64,000 nucleotides of DNA from Candidatus Iainarchaeum sp. (GCA_017610205.1 JAFCCL010000006.1:1-64000); one strand, 5' to 3'. Positions 52,495 through 62,015 are shown, counted from the first letter of the stretch. A program made the numbers and translations. Notes: generated by a model from the letters alone, not told the origin.

Positions 52495-53976
52495 TTATCT
52501 TTTTTTATTCTTAGAAATATACTTTTTGTATATTTTAATTTTTTCTTTCAGTTTTTTTTCAGCTTTAGTTTGTTTTCCAGATTCCTTTTCAGCTTTAAAT
52601 TGTTTTTTGTGTTCCTTTTCCTTTTCAATATTGACAATGGTTATAACCAGAGGTTCACCTTCTTCATAGCCAATAACTGCAGGCAATGGAACAGAATTTG
52701 CTTCAGGCTGTGAAATTAACAAAGGAACAGTGTATGAAAAAGTTGTTAGCTTCATTGCACCAACCTTTTCCAAAATAAATTCAGCTACGGAATCAAACTT
52801 TTTTACATTGATTTTTGTATCCTCAGATTTTTCTAAAAAAGTTTTGCCAAAAAACCTTGGAATTTTAACTGCTACCTTTGCATTCAACCAGTTTCTGTTA
52901 GTGTTGTTTTCAATTGTAACCATTACCGTTGTTTCAAAACTTGCTTCTCCTTTTTTTGTTACAACAAGACAGCATTTAACCGACTGTAAAACATTTGTTC
53001 TGGCAGCAAACTCCATTGCGTTTTCCCTCACCTCTGCTTTTAATCCGAGTTTGTCAAGAATCCAACCCACATCGTAATCGTTTGCTGTTCCCTCTGACTC
53101 GGCAGCAAAAAGCCTCACACGATCTTCATCTTCAACACCATCAACAAGAGTTTCAGAAGGCATTATTTTCATAGGGTACTTTCCGCCTGCAAAACGCTTT
53201 GTTGTAAAAAATATTCCTGCAAAAAGCAGAGCGACTAAAACAATAATTGCAATCGTTTGCAATAACTCAAAAGGAAACGGCGGAGGAGTTAAAGGCAGTG
53301 CATTCACAGAAAAATCTTTTATAAGCTTTGCGGATTCGGTGCCTGATAAGGTAGTTACCATAAGCTTATAATTTCCTATCGGCAAACTAGGGCCAAGCCT
53401 TGTTATTTCATTAATCCCACTTACAGCAATATTCTGCGAATTAGACCAAACAACTTCACCATCCTTTGTTATCTGCTCATGTAATTGAATAGGTGTTTCA
53501 TCAACATCGTTTGTCTTAATAGAATAAGCAAAGCCCAGCTGGCCTCCTTCATCCAGACCATCAAGTATAATTGCACCAAGCTGGGGCATCACAGGAACAA
53601 TTTTTCTCACTTCAATTGTCTTGTTTGCCAAAACATTTGCATCATTGCACTTTAATTCAATCAAAAAATTGTAAATGCCCTCAAGGTGGCTTGGCAAAAG
53701 CACATTTGCATTTCCAGATTTTGTCTCATCGCTATCGAGAAAAATATTATCACTGCCCTTGCTTACTTTTTCATTGTCAACCTCAATCCAATAGCTTACA
53801 TAGCCTGTACATGGCGGACCAGCCCTGTTTCCTGCATAATACACAAAATCAAGAGGAGCTCCTGCTTTTACAATAACAGGCATGTCCTCAATTTTTAGCT
53901 CGAGAATGTTTTCTTCAGCCACAGTAAGCTGGGCAAAAAAGACCAAAATAACCAGAAGGAACAACAATTTTTTCAT
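52495..53976 (-). CDS. secreted/membrane Ig-like protein with cytoplasmic domain
   Basis: 493 residues. A Sec signal peptide (KKLLFLLVILVFFAQLTVA) precedes about 210 residues of Ig-like beta domains. A membrane helix follows (LLQTIAIIVLVALLFAGIFF, near 245), then a cytoplasmic domain and a lysine-rich tail. Its first extracellular module is homologous to one in the next protein upstream (YVSYWIEVDNEKVSKGS versus YIEYWLEKDDVKFVSGS). It may be an assembly or anchoring factor for the pilus; that is inference. Confidence 0.65.
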   Translation of the reverse strand: MKKLLFLLVILVFFAQLTVAEENILELKIEDMPVIVKAGAPLDFVYYAGNRAGPPCTGYVSYWIEVDNEKVSKGSDNIFLDSDETKSGNANVLLPSHLEGIYNFLIELKCNDANVLANKTIEVRKIVPVMPQLGAIILDGLDEGGQLGFAYSIKTNDVDETPIQLHEQITKDGEVVWSNSQNIAVSGINEITRLGPSLPIGNYKLMVTTLSGTESAKLIKDFSVNALPLTPPPFPFELLQTIAIIVLVALLFAGIFFTTKRFAGGKYPMKIMPSETLVDGVEDEDRVRLFAAESEGTANDYDVGWILDKLGLKAEVRENAMEFAARTNVLQSVKCCLVVTKKGEASFETTVMVTIENNTNRNWLNAKVAVKIPRFFGKTFLEKSEDTKINVKKFDSVAEFILEKVGAMKLTTFSYTVPLLISQPEANSVPLPAVIGYEEGEPLVITIVNIEKEKEHKKQFKAEKESGKQTKAEKKLKEKIKIYKKYISKNKKR

Positions 53977-54101
53977 TCAACTTCTCCTTTTATTAAACAC
54001 TAGTATATAGAAGTCCTTTTTAGTATAAAATTGTTTTTACAAACCTAGCAAAAGAACAATCAGTACCCCCAAAAAAAGCACAATTTCAAAAAGTTTGTCA
54101 A

Positions 54102-55799
54102 TTACCCAAATTTAGGGCTGTTTTCCTTCATTGATTTGAGCTTTTTTGCCAAAACCAGCATTGCAATCACAGCAAGAATTGCCACTATTATCCATGGAAT
54201 AATTTCAAAAAATGTTGCAACAAGAGACTGGTCTGAAGGAGATGGTGGAGTTGACGGAAGCAGTCCTGCAGATGGCTTTATTTCAAAAGAATACATATCA
54301 GTATCTGTTTCACCCTGATAAACAGCATCTACTTCAAGCCGGTAGTTGCCTGGTTCCAACCCATAAACTTCTTCGGAAAATTTCTGCAGGATTTGAACAG
54401 CCACTGTTTGCTTCTTTTCCCAAACCAGCGAATCGTTTAAATAAAGCCGTTCATTAACAAGCACTGGCAAAACCGCGTCCTTGTTTGATTCAATTGTCAT
54501 TGAAAAAGACAATGGCTCTGCACCACCGCCTGGCAAAAGTGAAGTAATATCAATTCCGATTTTTGTCGGAACACCTTTTCCAACAGTTATTAGCCTTTCC
54601 ACTTCAACGTTTTCCTGCTCTTCCCTTGACAATTGCAGATGGAACTCATACAAGCCATCCATGTCTTCAAACAAAAGAAGGTTTGCATTGATTTCCCTTA
54701 TTTCACCAGATACAAGATAAACTGTTTCACTTCCACTTACAAATTTCACATCATCTTTTTCAAGCCAATATTCAATATATGCATTGTCATTTGAGTTTGT
54801 TCCATTTGTTATAAGATAGGTAAAATCAAGTTTCTCACCTGCTTCAACAGGGTCATCAATTCGGATAAGGATTATATTAAAATCATTTTCCAAAACAGCC
54901 CCTGGAAAAACGCCGCCTCCACCAGGAACAGGTGAAGGTGTTGGCGTTGGTCCAGGTCCTGGAGGAGTATATGTTGTTTGCACTATCAAACTGTTGTTGT
55001 CAGCGTAATCCGTTGCCTTCACATAATAGGTATGGCTTGTTAATCCGCTTCCAGAAAAGACATGGGAAAGGGCGAGCCCTGTCCTTAGCCAGCTTCCACT
55101 GTCTTCCTTAATATAATATGTTTCAATTCCTGTAAACGAATCCTGTCCGTTCCATAAAAGGGCAACATTGGAGCCGCTTTGTGCAGCCGAAATGCTTGTA
55201 ATTACAGGGGCTGTTGCATCATAATGTACAATCCTTTCAATGGGCAAACCACAATTATTCAAATCGTCAGCTGCATAAAAAACAACGTTGTTGTCAGCGT
55301 CAACCGCCAAACCTGTTTCAACATAGCTGCAGTAGAACTCTCCCCTAAATTCGACGCAGTCAGTACTGCCATTAAAGTCAGTGCTTGCAAGGCCATTTAG
55401 ATCTACTCTAGCACTGTAGTTGTTTACATCAGCAGTTGGGGTTTTGTTCAAGTCAAAAATGATTGTTGGATTACTGTTAATGTTTGCATCCTGAACAGGG
55501 TTTTCTATATTGATTAGAACGCCAACAGGCCATCCGTCTAAAATTGTTGCAATCCAACCAAGCTGGAGATAGTAGCTGCTTGAGGATACTTCACCGGCAA
55601 TTGGCTGCCCTGTTGTACTAATCATGCCATAAGAACTTGAGCCAGTTTCTTCACCACTTACTATAGCCAGTTGAATTGGGTTTATTTTGTAAGCTGTTGT
55701 AATCGAGGGGAGAAGTAAAAGAGTAAGGCAAAGAACAATCAGTGGCTTGAAGAAAAATTGCTTTTTAAAAAAAATGTTTGTTTTTTCATTTTCAGACAC
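54102..55799 (-). CDS. surface Ig/FN3-like protein with C-terminal membrane anchor
   Basis: 565 residues. An N-terminal signal segment (PLIVLCLTLLLLPSITTA) is followed by beta domains, a Pro/Gly-rich linker (PPGPGPTPTPSPVPGGGG near 280), an Ig-like module shared with the 493-residue protein, and a terminal helix (IIPWIIVAILAVIAMLVLA) with a basic tail. The topology is outside with a C-terminal anchor. It lies head-to-head with the secretion ATPase gene. Confidence 0.65.
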   Translation of the reverse strand: MSENEKTNIFFKKQFFFKPLIVLCLTLLLLPSITTAYKINPIQLAIVSGEETGSSSYGMISTTGQPIAGEVSSSSYYLQLGWIATILDGWPVGVLINIENPVQDANINSNPTIIFDLNKTPTADVNNYSARVDLNGLASTDFNGSTDCVEFRGEFYCSYVETGLAVDADNNVVFYAADDLNNCGLPIERIVHYDATAPVITSISAAQSGSNVALLWNGQDSFTGIETYYIKEDSGSWLRTGLALSHVFSGSGLTSHTYYVKATDYADNNSLIVQTTYTPPGPGPTPTPSPVPGGGGVFPGAVLENDFNIILIRIDDPVEAGEKLDFTYLITNGTNSNDNAYIEYWLEKDDVKFVSGSETVYLVSGEIREINANLLLFEDMDGLYEFHLQLSREEQENVEVERLITVGKGVPTKIGIDITSLLPGGGAEPLSFSMTIESNKDAVLPVLVNERLYLNDSLVWEKKQTVAVQILQKFSEEVYGLEPGNYRLEVDAVYQGETDTDMYSFEIKPSAGLLPSTPPSPSDQSLVATFFEIIPWIIVAILAVIAMLVLAKKLKSMKENSPKFG

Positions 55800-56013
55800 A
55801 GGATTAGCCCCCCAACTTTCCTAAAAAATAATTTTTCAGCCCAAAATTTATACGGGCAATTATTTTTTCCCAGTATATTAAAGGCTTTTAAAATTTAAAA
55901 AGCCATTGTTATCAATATCTTGGATTACACCTGAATCCAATAAGAAAGACTTGTTTTAATTACATTTATTAATTAGAAAAGCGTTTTATTGGGTAGTGGA
56001 AAAGTGACTGGAA

Positions 56014-57921
56014 ATGACTGAAGAAAAGAAAGCACTAAAAGGCAATGAAAAGCAAATTGAGAAAAAAAAGAAAATGCAAGCAAAGTCAGTGGTAAAAAAA
56101 GAAGGCCTTTGGGCAAATAAGGTTGAAAACAAAATGCAGGGAGAAGAAATTGAAAAAAATGGCGGGATTGCCTTTTTGCAGACACCTATTGACAAGTTTG
56201 TAGGACTTATTAAAAGAAATGGTAAGATGTCGTTTAAGGCGCTTGCAAACCAACTTGGATGGAGTGTTGAAAGCGTTGAAAAAGTCGGACTTGTTTTGGA
56301 AAAAAGAGGCGTTGTTGACGTGCGCTATCCGGCACTTGTTACAGCAAAGCCAAATATTTCTTTTATAAAAGAGCTTCCTTCAATTCCAAGATACGAAATT
56401 AGGGGAACTTTGCTTGAAAAATACCGTTACATTATTGACTTTGTTCCTGCAACAATTGAAATCTACAAAGTAAAAGAAGAACAGCGGCCGGTTTACCACA
56501 TAGTCACTCCTTATGTTGGAGCATATACCCGTGCATTTTTTGAAGAACTAAAGGAGAATATTGCGGAACAGATTCCAATAGAGGCATCTGAAATAACAGA
56601 CAACAGAAAAGGATTTGAATTGAAAAAAAGATTTTTTATAATTGCAAGAAAAGAGCTTAAAAGCTACCTTGCAGAAAGTCAGCCAAGAATTGTTGACGTA
56701 CTTGCAGGACTTTTGCTGCATGCAATGTACGGACTTGGAGAACTGGAAATTTTACTTGGGGACAACAACCTTGAAGAAGTAGCAGTTAACAGTGCAAAAA
56801 CTCCGATTACAGTTTATCATCGAAAATATGGATGGATGGAAACAACTATTTTTATGCAGTCAGAAGACGATATATTCAATTACGCAGCCCAGATTGGAAG
56901 AAAGGTTGGCAGAAATATTAACACCCTGCACCCTATCCTAGATGCACATCTTGTTTCAGGAGACAGGGTTAGTGCCACACTCAGCCCGGTAAGCAGTTCA
57001 GGCAACACAATTACAATAAGAAGATTTGCAAGGCGCCCTTGGACAATAGTTGATTTTATTGGAAAAGTTCACACAATGAACATTGAAATGGCGTCATTGC
57101 TTTGGATGGCAATGCAGTATGAGATGAGCATTGTGATTGCAGGCGGAACAGCAAGTGGAAAAACAAGCTGTTTAAATGCATTGACTGCAATGATTCCTGC
57201 ATACCATAGGACTATTTCAATTGAAGATGTTAGGGAAATAATGCTGCCAAAATACATGCATTGGAACTGGGTTCCTTTAACCACAAGAAATCCAAACTCC
57301 GAAGGAATGGGAGAGGTTTCAATGCTTAACTTAATGCAGGCATCTCTTAGAATGCGACCTGACAGAATTATTCTTGGAGAAATCAGGAGAAAGAAGGAAG
57401 CAGAAGTATTGTTTGAGGCAATGCACACAGGCCACAGTGTTTACAGCACAATCCACGCAGACAACAGCCAGCAGGTTTTAAGAAGGCTGACAGAGCCTCC
57501 AATTTCACTGCCGCCTTTGGAAATTGAGGCAATAGACCTTGTTCTTGTGCAATACCGGGACAGGAAAAAAAATGTAAGAAGAACCTATGAAATAAGCGAA
57601 GTTGAAAGCGGTGTAAGTGGTGAACAGCTTGGAATAAACACTGTTTTCAAATGGGATCCGAGGACAGACGAATGGGAAACAGTAAATCCTGCAACCAAAT
57701 TTATAAGGCAGCTTAATCTGCACACAGGAATGACAGAGGATGAGATAACAAAAAGCCTTGAGTCAAGAGCAGCTGTGCTGAAATGGGCTGATGAAAACAA
57801 ACAGAACGAAATAGAGCAGGTTGGTAAAATAATGAAACTTTATTACAGTGAGCCAAAAATTATTGAAAAGGCTGTATTGGACAATGAAAACCCTGAAACA
57901 GTTCTTGGTGGTAAAACATGA
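56014..57921 (+). CDS. type IV pilus/archaellum-type secretion ATPase (FlaI/TadA family)
   Basis: 635 residues. A lysine-rich extension and a winged-helix-like stretch (LIKRNGKMSFKALANQLGWS) precede the ATPase. Walker A is AGGTASGKTSCLNAL near 380, Walker B RPDRIILGEIRRKKE and the His box MHTGHSVYSTIHADNSQQ. It powers pilin extrusion at the membrane. It overlaps the first platform gene by four bases. Confidence 0.93.
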   Translation: MTEEKKALKGNEKQIEKKKKMQAKSVVKKEGLWANKVENKMQGEEIEKNGGIAFLQTPIDKFVGLIKRNGKMSFKALANQLGWSVESVEKVGLVLEKRGVVDVRYPALVTAKPNISFIKELPSIPRYEIRGTLLEKYRYIIDFVPATIEIYKVKEEQRPVYHIVTPYVGAYTRAFFEELKENIAEQIPIEASEITDNRKGFELKKRFFIIARKELKSYLAESQPRIVDVLAGLLLHAMYGLGELEILLGDNNLEEVAVNSAKTPITVYHRKYGWMETTIFMQSEDDIFNYAAQIGRKVGRNINTLHPILDAHLVSGDRVSATLSPVSSSGNTITIRRFARRPWTIVDFIGKVHTMNIEMASLLWMAMQYEMSIVIAGGTASGKTSCLNALTAMIPAYHRTISIEDVREIMLPKYMHWNWVPLTTRNPNSEGMGEVSMLNLMQASLRMRPDRIILGEIRRKKEAEVLFEAMHTGHSVYSTIHADNSQQVLRRLTEPPISLPPLEIEAIDLVLVQYRDRKKNVRRTYEISEVESGVSGEQLGINTVFKWDPRTDEWETVNPATKFIRQLNLHTGMTEDEITKSLESRAAVLKWADENKQNEIEQVGKIMKLYYSEPKIIEKAVLDNENPETVLGGKT

Positions 57922-58805
57922 GGGTAAAATTCATGCTTTTTTCAATTGAAAGAGCAAACAAGGTCAACAGGCATTTTGTTTGGATTGGAGAAAAACTAAA
58001 AACTATTTTTTCAAATTTCAAATATACTCTTATGCAGTCAGATCTTAAAATTTCTACTGAAAAATATTTAACAGCGGCATTTTTTAGCGCACTTGTATAC
58101 GGTTTGCTTTTCTTCGTGTTTATTTATGGATTGCAGTTTGCAAGAGACGGAACAGTTACTGCAGAAGGCAATATCATATCGTTTGTTGTAGGCCTTATGT
58201 TCTTTGTCATTTTCTTCATTCTGCACATAATCTACCCCGGAATTATGGCAAAACAGCATGCAACAGGAATTGACCAAAATCTTTTGTTTGCATTGAAAAG
58301 CATGATGATTCAGGTAAGCAGTGGAGTTTCATTGTTTGACTCAATGATAAACATAGGCAATGAAGATTACGGAATTGTAAGCAAAGAGTTTGCAGAATTG
58401 ACAAAAAAAATAAGTTCAGGAGAAGGCGAAGTAAAAGCCCTTGAAAAAATGGCTTTAAGCACAAAAAGCGATTATCTTAGAAAAACCACTTGGCAACTGT
58501 TAACATCTTTGAGAAGCGGAGCTTCTTTGGAGAGTGCCTTAAAATCAATTGTTGAAACACTTTCAAACAATCAGGCAAGGGCAATAAAAAATTATGCAGC
58601 TGAGTTAAATCTGTGGATTTTGGTTTATTTGCTTTTGGCAGTAGCTATTCCAACTATGGGAGTAACCTTTTTGGTTATTCTTTCCGCATTAGGCGGTGTA
58701 TCTATTGGACCAGAACTTATTATACTGATTGTATTGGGGGCATTTGCAATGCAAATTATTTTGATTGGATTTGTCAAAAACAGAATGCCAAAGGTGATTG
58801 CATGA
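57918..58805 (+). CDS. TadB/FlaJ-like pilus platform protein
   Basis: 295 residues. Membrane helices flank a T2SSF domain (GIDQNLLFALKSMMIQVSSG, SLFDSMINIGNEDYGIVSKE). The C-terminal helices are LVYLLLAVAIPTMGVTFLVI and IILIVLGAFAMQIILIGF. It forms half of the inner-membrane platform that the ATPase drives. Confidence 0.85.
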   Translation: MRVKFMLFSIERANKVNRHFVWIGEKLKTIFSNFKYTLMQSDLKISTEKYLTAAFFSALVYGLLFFVFIYGLQFARDGTVTAEGNIISFVVGLMFFVIFFILHIIYPGIMAKQHATGIDQNLLFALKSMMIQVSSGVSLFDSMINIGNEDYGIVSKEFAELTKKISSGEGEVKALEKMALSTKSDYLRKTTWQLLTSLRSGASLESALKSIVETLSNNQARAIKNYAAELNLWILVYLLLAVAIPTMGVTFLVILSALGGVSIGPELIILIVLGAFAMQIILIGFVKNRMPKVIA

Positions 58806-59842
58806 GTAAAACAGCAAGTGGAACATATGAAAGGGTGTGCAAAACAGTCTGCGAAATTGTTCCACAGGAAAGAAGAGTTGCAAAAGTTTTTCCAAAGCTT
58901 AAGTATGCTGGCATAAAAGAAAATTTTGATGTCTGGATTGGAAAAAGAATGATTTTGGTTTTCTTTGCAGGAGTAATTGGATTTCTTTTGCCTTTGGCTC
59001 TTGGAAGATACTTTGCATTTCTTGACTTTTCAGCCTTTGTAATGCCTTTGTTTGAAGCAATAGGTCTTGGAATTGCTTTTGCACTTGCAGCAGTGCTTGC
59101 AGTTTACCTTCATCTTTATTACACAATTGAAGGCCGTGCTTCAATGGTTGAAGCAATTTTGCCTGACTTTTTGATGCTTGTAGCAAGCAATATTAGTGCA
59201 GGAATGACTCCTTTTTCAGCATTTAGGGAAGGTGCAAGGAAAGAATTTGGGCCTTTAAGTGAGGAAATAAAAATTGCTTCTGCAAAAAGCCTTGGAACAA
59301 AAAGCTTTGGACTAGCCCTAAAACAGCTTACAGTAAAAATAAATTCAAAGATTTTGAGGGAAACAGTTTCATTCTTTGCACAGTCTCTGAAAAGCGGAGG
59401 CAAGCTCTCAAAGCTTCTTGAAACAAGCGCCCTTGACTTAAGAAGGACACAGGAAATGAAAAAGGATTTGGCTTCAAGTACAAGAATGTATATAATGTTT
59501 GTTGCATTTGTAATAGTAATCGCAACCCCATTGCTTTTAGGAGTATCAATTCAATTCCTTGAAATGATTTCCACTGTACAGGGAGAGCAATTGTCACAGG
59601 GAAGCCAAGGAATTTCAAGCGTTACGTTTCTTTCATCAGAATTGAATGTAAAACCAGCCTTTATGCTAAACCTTTCCTATATTTTGCTTACTGGAAATGC
59701 AATTCTTGCATCGCTCTTTATAGGAGTTATTGGAGGCGGAAAGGCAAAAATGGGCTTAAGATATACTCCTGCAATTCTAATTTCCTCAATAATTGTGTTT
59801 GTTTTCCTTGAACAAATTCTTAATTCAATGTTTGGAATTTAA
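58802..59842 (+). CDS. TadC/FlaJ-like pilus platform protein
   Basis: 346 residues from ATG 58802, overlapping the previous stop. A T2SSF domain (ILPDFLMLVASNISAGMTPF, FAQSLKSGGKLSKLLETSAL) lies between helix pairs. With the preceding gene it makes a split platform, as in Tad systems, whereas archaella use one long FlaJ. Confidence 0.85.
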   Translation: MSKTASGTYERVCKTVCEIVPQERRVAKVFPKLKYAGIKENFDVWIGKRMILVFFAGVIGFLLPLALGRYFAFLDFSAFVMPLFEAIGLGIAFALAAVLAVYLHLYYTIEGRASMVEAILPDFLMLVASNISAGMTPFSAFREGARKEFGPLSEEIKIASAKSLGTKSFGLALKQLTVKINSKILRETVSFFAQSLKSGGKLSKLLETSALDLRRTQEMKKDLASSTRMYIMFVAFVIVIATPLLLGVSIQFLEMISTVQGEQLSQGSQGISSVTFLSSELNVKPAFMLNLSYILLTGNAILASLFIGVIGGGKAKMGLRYTPAILISSIIVFVFLEQILNSMFGI

Positions 59843-59864
59843 ATTAATCAAACTTGCTCAAAAA

Positions 59865-59954
59865 GTAAGTATTTAGTTGGGTCTATCTTCAAGGCTCAGA
59901 AATGCGTTAAAACTGCCAAAATTGAAAAATAGCACTCAGTGACTAAATACGTAC
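59865..59954. repeat. 13-bp inverted repeat between platform and pilin genes
   Basis: GTAAGTATTTAGT (59865-59877) is complementary to ACTAAATACGTAC (59942-59954) except at one position, 64 bases apart. It could fold in RNA to separate the platform transcript from the pilin, or bind a regulator just upstream of the pilin TATA box. Confidence 0.45.
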
Positions 59955-59965
59955 CTCAAAAAAAA

Positions 59966-59978
59966 GCTTTATATAGAA
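59966..59978 (+). promoter_or_regulatory. TATA box of the pilin gene
   Basis: AAGCTTTATATAG with an upstream A-run (BRE-like) sits about 60 bases before the pilin ATG. CGGAGGG is nine bases before that start, a strong ribosome-binding site. The pilin is therefore likely transcribed on its own at high level. Confidence 0.6.
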
Positions 59979-60027
59979 GAAAACACTAATTAAAACCAGT
60001 TTTATTAAATTAAACGGAGGGAAAAAG

Positions 60028-60486
60028 ATGAAGTTTAAAGGTCAAGGGACAACAGAATATCTGATAATCCTTGCAGTTATAATTGTAGTTGCATTGGTTG
60101 TTGTCGGCGTAATGGGCTGGTTTCCAGGACTTGGAACAGGCATTACAGAAAGCCAGAGCAAAGCATACTGGAAAAGCGCTTCGCCAATAGCAATAACCGA
60201 CTGGAAAATCACAGGAACTGCAGCAGATGCCACATTCTCTTTACAGAATCTGACAACCGACAAAATATCGGTTACTGAGATAACAATTGATGGCGCAGCA
60301 ATTGGATTGGCAGACGTCAACATTGCAGCAGGAGACACCAACGGAAGCGTTACAGGCTCAACAGGCATTGCATGCTCAAGCGGCTCAAGCTACCAATACA
60401 ATATATCAATAAGCTATGATGTTGTAGGCGGAATTTCAGGCAAGACCGAAACAGGGCAAAAGCCATTAGTTGGAAGCTGTCCATAA
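60028..60486 (+). CDS. major pilin candidate
   Basis: 152 residues. KFKG^QGTTEYLIILAVIIVV is an ideal class III signal peptide with Glu +5. The mature part is Gly/Ser/Thr-rich with NxT/NxS sites (QNLTTD, DTNGS, YNISIS) and two Cys (IACSSG, VGSCP). Small size, its own promoter and position after the ATPase and platform genes fit the fibre subunit. Confidence 0.85.
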   Translation: MKFKGQGTTEYLIILAVIIVVALVVVGVMGWFPGLGTGITESQSKAYWKSASPIAITDWKITGTAADATFSLQNLTTDKISVTEITIDGAAIGLADVNIAAGDTNGSVTGSTGIACSSGSSYQYNISISYDVVGGISGKTETGQKPLVGSCP

Positions 60487-60563
60487 AAAAAAGTGTTTTA
60501 TTCAATGGGAAGCATTGTACTTCCCACTATTTTTCATTTTGTTAAATTTAAGTAGGCTATATT

Positions 60564-60860
60564 CTAAAATATTGAAAAACCCATAAAAATAAAGTAAGCA
60601 TAGAAAAACACCTGCGCAAGAATTAATGCAGACGAAGTAAAAATTGTCGACTTCCTGTTTTTTGAAAACCTTTTAACAAAATTCAGCAATAGTACAATAA
60701 GAAAAAGAATTAATGGAAGTGAAAGAATAAAAATGTTCAACACCCACTTTTCAGGAATTCCCCAAACAAACCAAGTTGAAATTATCTTGTAGGCAAAATT
60801 TACCCCAGGCAACACAGCCAGAAAAGAAATTACTATAAAGGCAAGGTTTAATTTTTTCAT
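60564..60860 (-). CDS. small membrane protein, hypothetical
   Basis: 98 residues with three hydrophobic segments (LAFIVISFLAVLPGVNFAY, NIFILSLPLILFLIVLLL, ILAQVFFYAYFIFMGF). No family is recognised. The 5' end (ATG-AAA-AAA-TTA) resembles the starts of the other secreted genes nearby. Confidence 0.5.
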   Translation of the reverse strand: MKKLNLAFIVISFLAVLPGVNFAYKIISTWFVWGIPEKWVLNIFILSLPLILFLIVLLLNFVKRFSKNRKSTIFTSSALILAQVFFYAYFIFMGFSIF

Positions 60861-60899
60861 TCAAAAAAAGAAAAGGAACAAAACCTATTTAATTGAAAT

Positions 60900-60918
60900 G
60901 CCTCAGTCCGCCCATCTT
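60900..60918. repeat. cassette-flanking repeat, copy 1
   Basis: GCCTCAGTCCGCCCATCTT. It lies downstream of the HEPN gene. It is followed by a GAAAGATG that can pair with CATCTT, and similarity with copy 2 continues for about 15 more bases. Confidence 0.65.
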
Positions 60919-60948
60919 ATTTGAAAGATGAAGATTTAATTCCATTTT

Positions 60949-61398
60949 TTAAGAGTTCTTGGATTTAACGATGTCTTTTGCTTTTTCAATGAATTTTTCC
61001 GCTTTGTCATATAACTCGCTTAGGTTTTCCTCAAACTTCACTCTTGTGACATTGTATTGAACTTCCTGTCTTAGTCCCCTCAACAAATCAAATAATGATA
61101 AGTCCTCTGAGCTGAGCATTCCTTTTTCGCTGAATTTTTCTTCCAGGTATTTCTGCAGGCAATAGTGGCTTTTCTCCTTTACTCCATGCAAATAAAGTAT
61201 TGCTCTTGCTGCATGAAAAGCCGCATTGTACATTGCTATTGCAGCCATCTCTTCCTTTTTAATGTTTATTAAATCAAAACTTTCATTCAGAAAAAATTCA
61301 GCTTGTGCAAGATCCTGCAATGCAAGCCTCTTGCTTTTAGTGGTTTTCTTGAGTAATCCTTTCTCAAAACAATCATCAACCTCAGTCAAGTTCTTCAC
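60949..61398 (-). CDS. HEPN-domain protein (toxin side of HEPN-MNT)
   Basis: 149 residues, helical. The HEPN motif is AFHAARAILYLHGVKEKSH, with the Rx(5)H RNase-type spacing (R-AILYL-H). Such proteins are RNases kept inactive by a partner nucleotidyltransferase. It overlaps the MNT gene by 17 bases, so the pair is co-translated. Confidence 0.8.
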   Translation of the reverse strand: MKNLTEVDDCFEKGLLKKTTKSKRLALQDLAQAEFFLNESFDLINIKKEEMAAIAMYNAAFHAARAILYLHGVKEKSHYCLQKYLEEKFSEKGMLSSEDLSLFDLLRGLRQEVQYNVTRVKFEENLSELYDKAEKFIEKAKDIVKSKNS

Positions 61399-61939
61399 CT
61401 TCTAAGACAATTGATTTAGCCCTTATTTGCTGCAACAATTCTGTTTTCTCTTTTTCCATTAAATCAACTTTGCTTTTAGTCAACGTAATTAACTGCACAT
61501 CTCTTTTTAGCTGGTTACTCAGCTCTCTTTTGATTTGGCTTATTAAAAGCGAATCTGGCTTTTTTTTAAAATAAATTGCCAAATCAATATCACTGTCACC
61601 AGTCATTTTTCCGGTCGCAGCACTGCCAAACAAGTAAACGCCTAAAGGCCGTAACTTGACCAAGTTTTTAAATGGCCTGGTTATTGTGATTTCATGCACA
61701 AGAATAGTTCTCAGTATGCTTGTCGTTAGAGGATTATTATAATTCAGACTGAAAATTTTTCGGTTCTTTTGTTTTGCCACCACAACAATTTTTTTTAGTG
61801 CAAGCTTTGTCATTATTTTGTGAACAGTACTTGGAGCAAGACCTGTTTTTTCAGCAAGCTCTCGCAGATAGTATTTCTTATTCAAAAGAAGCTCTAATAG
61901 TCGAAATGTGCTTTCATTAAGAAAATCAATATTACCCAT
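61382..61939 (-). CDS. MNT-type nucleotidyltransferase with N-terminal HTH (antitoxin)
   Basis: 185 residues from ATG 61939, which sits about where transcription should start, so it is probably leaderless. A winged helix (YLRELAEKTGLAPSTVHKIM) precedes the minimal nucleotidyltransferase motif YLFGSAATGKMTGDSDIDLA (GSx10DxD). MNT antitoxins AMPylate or oligo-AMPylate HEPN toxins. The HTH suggests it also regulates its own promoter. Confidence 0.85.
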   Translation of the reverse strand: MGNIDFLNESTFRLLELLLNKKYYLRELAEKTGLAPSTVHKIMTKLALKKIVVVAKQKNRKIFSLNYNNPLTTSILRTILVHEITITRPFKNLVKLRPLGVYLFGSAATGKMTGDSDIDLAIYFKKKPDSLLISQIKRELSNQLKRDVQLITLTKSKVDLMEKEKTELLQQIRAKSIVLEGEELD

Positions 61940-61950
61940 GTAATAATACC

Positions 61951-61974
61951 AAACGTTCATATATAAAAACGTTT
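61951..61974 (-). promoter_or_regulatory. TATA box with overlapping inverted-repeat operator
   Basis: AAACGTT (61951-61957) and AACGTTT (61968-61974) are inverted repeats on either side of the TATA element (TTTTATATAT on the minus strand). A dimer of the MNT/HTH protein bound here would block TBP, giving autorepression. Confidence 0.5.
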
Positions 61975-61997
61975 CGTTCACACAGAAAAACAATAAA

Positions 61998-62015
61998 GCC
62001 TCAGTCCACCCATCT
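61998..62015. repeat. cassette-flanking repeat, copy 2
   Basis: GCCTCAGTCCACCCATCT differs from copy 1 at one base within the 18-bp core. It lies between the HicA stop and the MNT promoter. Confidence 0.65.
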
